A model generated the notes under the pieces. It was not told the origin of the DNA and searched no databases. It was given only the letters and a program-made list of their open reading frames with translations. From an uncultured Litorivicinus sp. (GTDB lineage Bacteria; Pseudomonadota; Gammaproteobacteria; Pseudomonadales; Litorivicinaceae): a DNA stretch of 41,314 nt. The stretch covers positions 1 through 41,314 of the forward strand of contig CACAXU010000006.1 of NCBI GenBank assembly GCA_902536515.1, read 5' to 3'. Shown here in pieces: positions 38,836-41,314 of this stretch. Positions within the stretch are counted from its first letter, which is position 1; each line of letters starts with the position of its first letter. The translations under genes and the position numbers were made by a program.

Positions 38836-39885
38836 CTAGAGGCCTCGCGCCTCATGTCGACCGATGACAATTCCCCTGATTTGTTTACCGGAATCCGGAT
38901 TTTTCAGCAGAACTTGCTCGCCAATTTTACCATTTTCCATAGCGATGGTTTCGACAGTAATCTCAAGTGCACCACGCTTGATGACTAAGCGCACAGTCTC
39001 GTTTTTTCGAACAAGGTCTGCGGCAACGAAGTCACTCACGTTCAGTCGTTGCCCCGCGCGTATCGTCCGTGTTGCCTCGAGTCCGATGATTTCTTCGACC
39101 CTCGTTAGGGCTTGAGGCCCATAGCTCGTGATTGCTTCTAGCTTTGTTTCCACGAGGTTTTCAGTGATGACTTGCCCATTAACGATCATAGTTTTTGCGA
39201 TCAATATCCGTTCTGCAATTTCGATATCATTTGCCTGGATCGGGTTACCAGGTGTCAGCTGTGTTCTGGCGATAACTGTTTGCTCTGGCCATAGCGTGAT
39301 GGGTTTACTTGAGGCATCCTGGGTTTGCCTTTCGATGGATAGTTCCTCAAGTCGGATCACCTCACCGGCCTCATAGCGTCGAGTTGGAATGTAGATTGCG
39401 ATTTCTTCGCCCAAAAGATCAGAAGTAACGACATCACCCACAGATACATTTTCACGGACGACTCGGCCAAGAATCTCTGCCTCGCCGAGGGGCTCTAGCG
39501 GACGTACACCGTCTATTGGCTGATATACGATGTGATCTTGATAAACTTGCGTTCCTTGGATCAAATTTTGCGTGAATACCCAAGCAAATTGTTGCCGTTC
39601 AATCTTTACCCGTAAATATCTTTTCCAAGATGGATTCTCACAGACGACCTCGACGGTTTTTTGATTATTGATAAACGGGAACCTGATGGCGAGGTTGGAT
39701 TGACAGTTTGCGATGGGGATCCGTCGATCCGGTGGAGTGACTTCGATTAAATCCCGATGGAGTGACTGATCATTTGCGATCCAATCGGTGGTAACCGCCA
39801 CAAGTGCCTCGTGGCCGCCCGGAAATTCCCCAGCTTGAACAATGGGGTGTGAAAGAAGTCCGAAGATCAAGAACAGTGCGCGCAT
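38836..39885 (-). CDS. flgA: P-ring chaperone FlgA, enlarged
   Basis: The 349-residue protein has a signal peptide (RALFLIFGLLSHPIVQA) and the FlgA order: a first domain with RIPIANCQSNLAIRF and VEVVCENPSWKRYLRVKI, then SAF-type units. The final unit is the standard FlgA C-terminus (IGLEATRTIRAGQRLNVSDF, VRLVIKRGALEITVETIAMENGKIGEQVLLKNPDSGKQIRGIV). FlgA is usually 220-250 residues. Here two further SAF-like segments precede the last (GRVVRENVSVGDVVTSDLL and ARTQLTPGNPIQANDIEI). It helps FlgI polymerise in the periplasm. The gene stands alone, divergent from flgB. Confidence 0.93.
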   Translation of the reverse strand: MRALFLIFGLLSHPIVQAGEFPGGHEALVAVTTDWIANDQSLHRDLIEVTPPDRRIPIANCQSNLAIRFPFINNQKTVEVVCENPSWKRYLRVKIERQQFAWVFTQNLIQGTQVYQDHIVYQPIDGVRPLEPLGEAEILGRVVRENVSVGDVVTSDLLGEEIAIYIPTRRYEAGEVIRLEELSIERQTQDASSKPITLWPEQTVIARTQLTPGNPIQANDIEIAERILIAKTMIVNGQVITENLVETKLEAITSYGPQALTRVEEIIGLEATRTIRAGQRLNVSDFVAADLVRKNETVRLVIKRGALEITVETIAMENGKIGEQVLLKNPDSGKQIRGIVIGRHEARGL

Positions 39886-40006
39886 AGGTGCAGTATGCGA
39901 CTCCGGCTAAAGAATGCAAACGATGCCGGCATACATTTGCCGTTTTGCCGTCCAGGCTCCTAACAGGAATCGCGGACAGAGGCGGTCAAGACCCGGAAAC
40001 TCGGTT

Positions 40007-40022
40007 TGGCACACCGATTGCT
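40007..40022 (+). promoter_or_regulatory. Sigma54 promoter for flgBCD
   Basis: TGGCAC (40007-40012) and TTGCT (40018-40022) with exact GG-N10-GC spacing, a full consensus match, 66 bases before the flgB ATG. Confidence 0.92.
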
Positions 40023-40088
40023 TACTCACAAACTAGAAAACCGTGTTGTAGTAATCGACAGGATTTCAAAGAACTTTAGAGGTCAGAT

Positions 40089-40472
40089 ATGAAATTGCTT
40101 GAAAACCCATTTGGCATCCATGAGAAAGCGCTGTCTGTCAGAAACAAGCGCATGGAATTAATTTCTGCAAATATCGCGAACGCAGATACTCCACACTTTC
40201 GGGCAAAAGATCTTGATTTTAAGAAAGTACTCGCGAATGCGAATCCGAGTCCGATGGCTGCAACGAACGTTCGACACTTTGACACCGGAGAGGTTGAAGA
40301 TCCCCACGGTATCGTCTTCCGGACTCCTTACAACACCGCGGTCGATGGTAACACTGTCGAAATCAACGTCGAGCAAGGCAAGTATGGTGAGGCAGCAGTA
40401 CAGTATCAAGCAACACTTCAATTTCTAGAGAATCGAATTTCTGGAATACGTAAATCGTTACGTGGTGAATAA
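40089..40472 (+). CDS. flgB: Flagellar proximal rod protein FlgB
   Basis: The 127-residue protein has the rod-protein N-terminal signature KRMELISANIANADTPHFRAKDLDFKKVL (ANIANADTP motif, about residues 25-33) and the C-terminal helix AAVQYQATLQFLENRISGIRKSL. FlgB joins FlgC, FlgF and FlgG in the rod and crosses the periplasm. AGAGG precedes the ATG. It is the first gene of the rod/hook operon, directly after a sigma54 promoter. Confidence 0.96.
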   Translation: MKLLENPFGIHEKALSVRNKRMELISANIANADTPHFRAKDLDFKKVLANANPSPMAATNVRHFDTGEVEDPHGIVFRTPYNTAVDGNTVEINVEQGKYGEAAVQYQATLQFLENRISGIRKSLRGE

Positions 40473-40484
40473 GGGGCCATAACA

Positions 40485-40907
40485 ATGCTGAAAAATATAT
40501 TTGCGATCGCCGGTACAGCCCTCTCGGCACAGACCATCCGGATGAATACGACAGCATCTAACCTGGCTAACGCTGGATCCGTCTCTCCGACCGAAGCCGA
40601 AGCATTTCGAGCTAAGCGTCCAGTTTTTAGGGCCTTGGTCGATCAAGCAGATCTGAACGCTGGATTCAACACGCTGGGGGGCGTCAAAGTTAAGGAGGTT
40701 GTGGACAGTACCGAACCGGTTCGTAAGGTCCATGATCCGGGTAACCCCGAGGCAAATGATGAAGGATTTATCTTTTTATCGAATGTGAACGAGGTAACGG
40801 AAATGGTCGAAATGGTTGCCGCATCACGCTCATTCCAAAATAACGTCGAAGTGGTGACGACCGCACGTCAATTGATGATGCGAACGCTGGATATTACAAA
40901 GGCTTAA
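40485..40907 (+). CDS. flgC: Flagellar rod protein FlgC
   Basis: The 140-residue protein has the N-terminal NIFAIAGTALSAQTIRMNTTASNLANAGSVS pattern (SNLANA motif) and the C-terminal FLSNVNEVTEMVEMVAASRSFQNNVEVV and ARQLMMRTLDI, both standard for FlgC. It follows flgB by 12 bases with GGGG upstream. It is a proximal rod subunit exported through the type III gate. Confidence 0.96.
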   Translation: MLKNIFAIAGTALSAQTIRMNTTASNLANAGSVSPTEAEAFRAKRPVFRALVDQADLNAGFNTLGGVKVKEVVDSTEPVRKVHDPGNPEANDEGFIFLSNVNEVTEMVEMVAASRSFQNNVEVVTTARQLMMRTLDITKA

Positions 40908-40910
40908 ATC

Positions 40911-41314
40911 ATGAACACGGAAATTTCACTTGCATCGACAGGGACCTTGACCAAAGCGGAATATGACGAGGCGCAGCTCCTGAAATCGGCGGAAGATGAG
41001 CTGGATCGGAGCGCTTTCTTGAAGCTCCTGACCACGCAGTTACAAAATCAAAATCCATTGGATCCGATGAAAAACGAGGCATTTGTGGCTCAATTGGCCC
41101 AGTTTTCGCAACTCGAAGGGATCACCAATATGTCCACGTCGCTCACTGACGTGGCGGATGTCATTCGATCCGATCGAATCATGAGCGGTGCTAACTTGGT
41201 CGGTAAGTCGGTTTTTGGACAGACTGGACGGATAAGTACTGATGGGGAAACGCCAGAAAAAATTGAAGTTTCATTGCCTTACGGCGCAGAGCAGGTTGAT
41301 ATCGGTATTTACGA
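40911..41314 (+). CDS. flgD: Flagellar hook-cap protein FlgD, 5' part
   Basis: The ATG at 40911 follows flgC by three bases, and the frame runs off the right edge (about 134 residues seen). The diagnostic FlgD segment SAFLKLLTTQLQNQNPLDPMKNEAFVAQLAQFSQLEGITNMS is present at about residues 36-78, followed by LVGKSV and the start of the FlgD Ig-like domain. FlgD caps the growing hook. More hook and rod genes probably continue beyond the window. Confidence 0.95.
   Translation, partial: MNTEISLASTGTLTKAEYDEAQLLKSAEDELDRSAFLKLLTTQLQNQNPLDPMKNEAFVAQLAQFSQLEGITNMSTSLTDVADVIRSDRIMSGANLVGKSVFGQTGRISTDGETPEKIEVSLPYGAEQVDIGIY

Noticed and set aside
39886-40006. A sigma54 site facing flgA on the minus strand
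   Set aside because: GG/GC pairs in this stretch have spacings of 8, 9 or 11 bases, none with the required 10.
1-41314. tRNA, rRNA, CRISPR arrays, insertion sequences, att sites, prophage
   Set aside because: I looked for cloverleaf arms, repeated spacers, transposase motifs and terminal repeats and saw none; a tRNAscan or CRISPR finder run would settle it.

Overview
The window is almost entirely a flagellar gene cluster from a gammaproteobacterium. The gene set points to a marine species with a sheath-type or polar flagellum. The evidence is a sodium-type PomA/PomB-like stator, FlhF/FlhG polar placement proteins, a FleQ/FlrC-type sigma54 regulatory cascade, the FlgP/FlgT outer-ring proteins known from Vibrio and relatives, and base composition near 50% GC. 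I cannot fix the genus from sequence alone. No rRNA, tRNA, CRISPR array, insertion sequence or prophage was seen.

Layout. Bases 1-4313 are non-flagellar flank: the end of a glycine-betaine/choline-type ABC ATPase, yciH, a flavin reductase, a Sel1-like protein, a DUF3108 protein, a decayed YdcF-family (DUF218) pseudogene, two small conserved proteins and a DUF1566-type lipoprotein. Bases 4366-7653 hold motAB, a Sel1 protein and fliS, with sigma28-like promoters. Bases 7890-20640 hold fleQ, flrC, then fliEFGHIJKLMNO. Bases 20686-26995 hold fliPQR-flhB followed by three unrecognised genes, the first a DamX-like SPOR protein. The minus-strand operon flhA-flhF-flhG-fliA (33191-28254) runs toward them and ends in two more unrecognised genes, where relatives carry cheY/cheZ. 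Bases 33320-37451 hold flgP, flgT, a LysM protein, a second FliK-like gene and an FhlX-type FlhB-tail gene. Minus-strand flgM-flgN-SH3 protein and flgA follow, and then flgBCD leaves the window.

Regulation can be read from the promoters. A sigma70-like site precedes fleQ. Sigma54 sites with exact GG-N10-GC spacing precede flrC, fliP, flhA, flgP and flgB, and one overlaps a sigma28 site before fliK. Sigma28 (FliA) sites of the form TAAA-N15-(G)CCGATAA precede motAB, fliS, fliK, flgM and, divergently, the DUF1566 lipoprotein. FlgM is the anti-sigma factor for FliA.

The most unusual points are as follows. (1) A stripped-down control layer: FleQ begins at its AAA+ domain with no receiver-like domain and no c-di-GMP motif, FlrC has a receiver without its phospho-acceptor aspartate, and the partner kinase FleS/FlrB is missing. 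(2) Five unrecognised genes (23794-28241), one encoding a transmembrane SPOR protein with a degenerate ATPase domain, lie between flhB and fliA with no chemotaxis genes. (3) FlhF has lost its guanine-specificity motif. (4) FliH, MotB and FlgA are enlarged. Together these suggest a lineage-specific variant of the polar flagellar system in which phosphorelay input has been lost and a cell-wall-associated module added. That integrated reading is inference.
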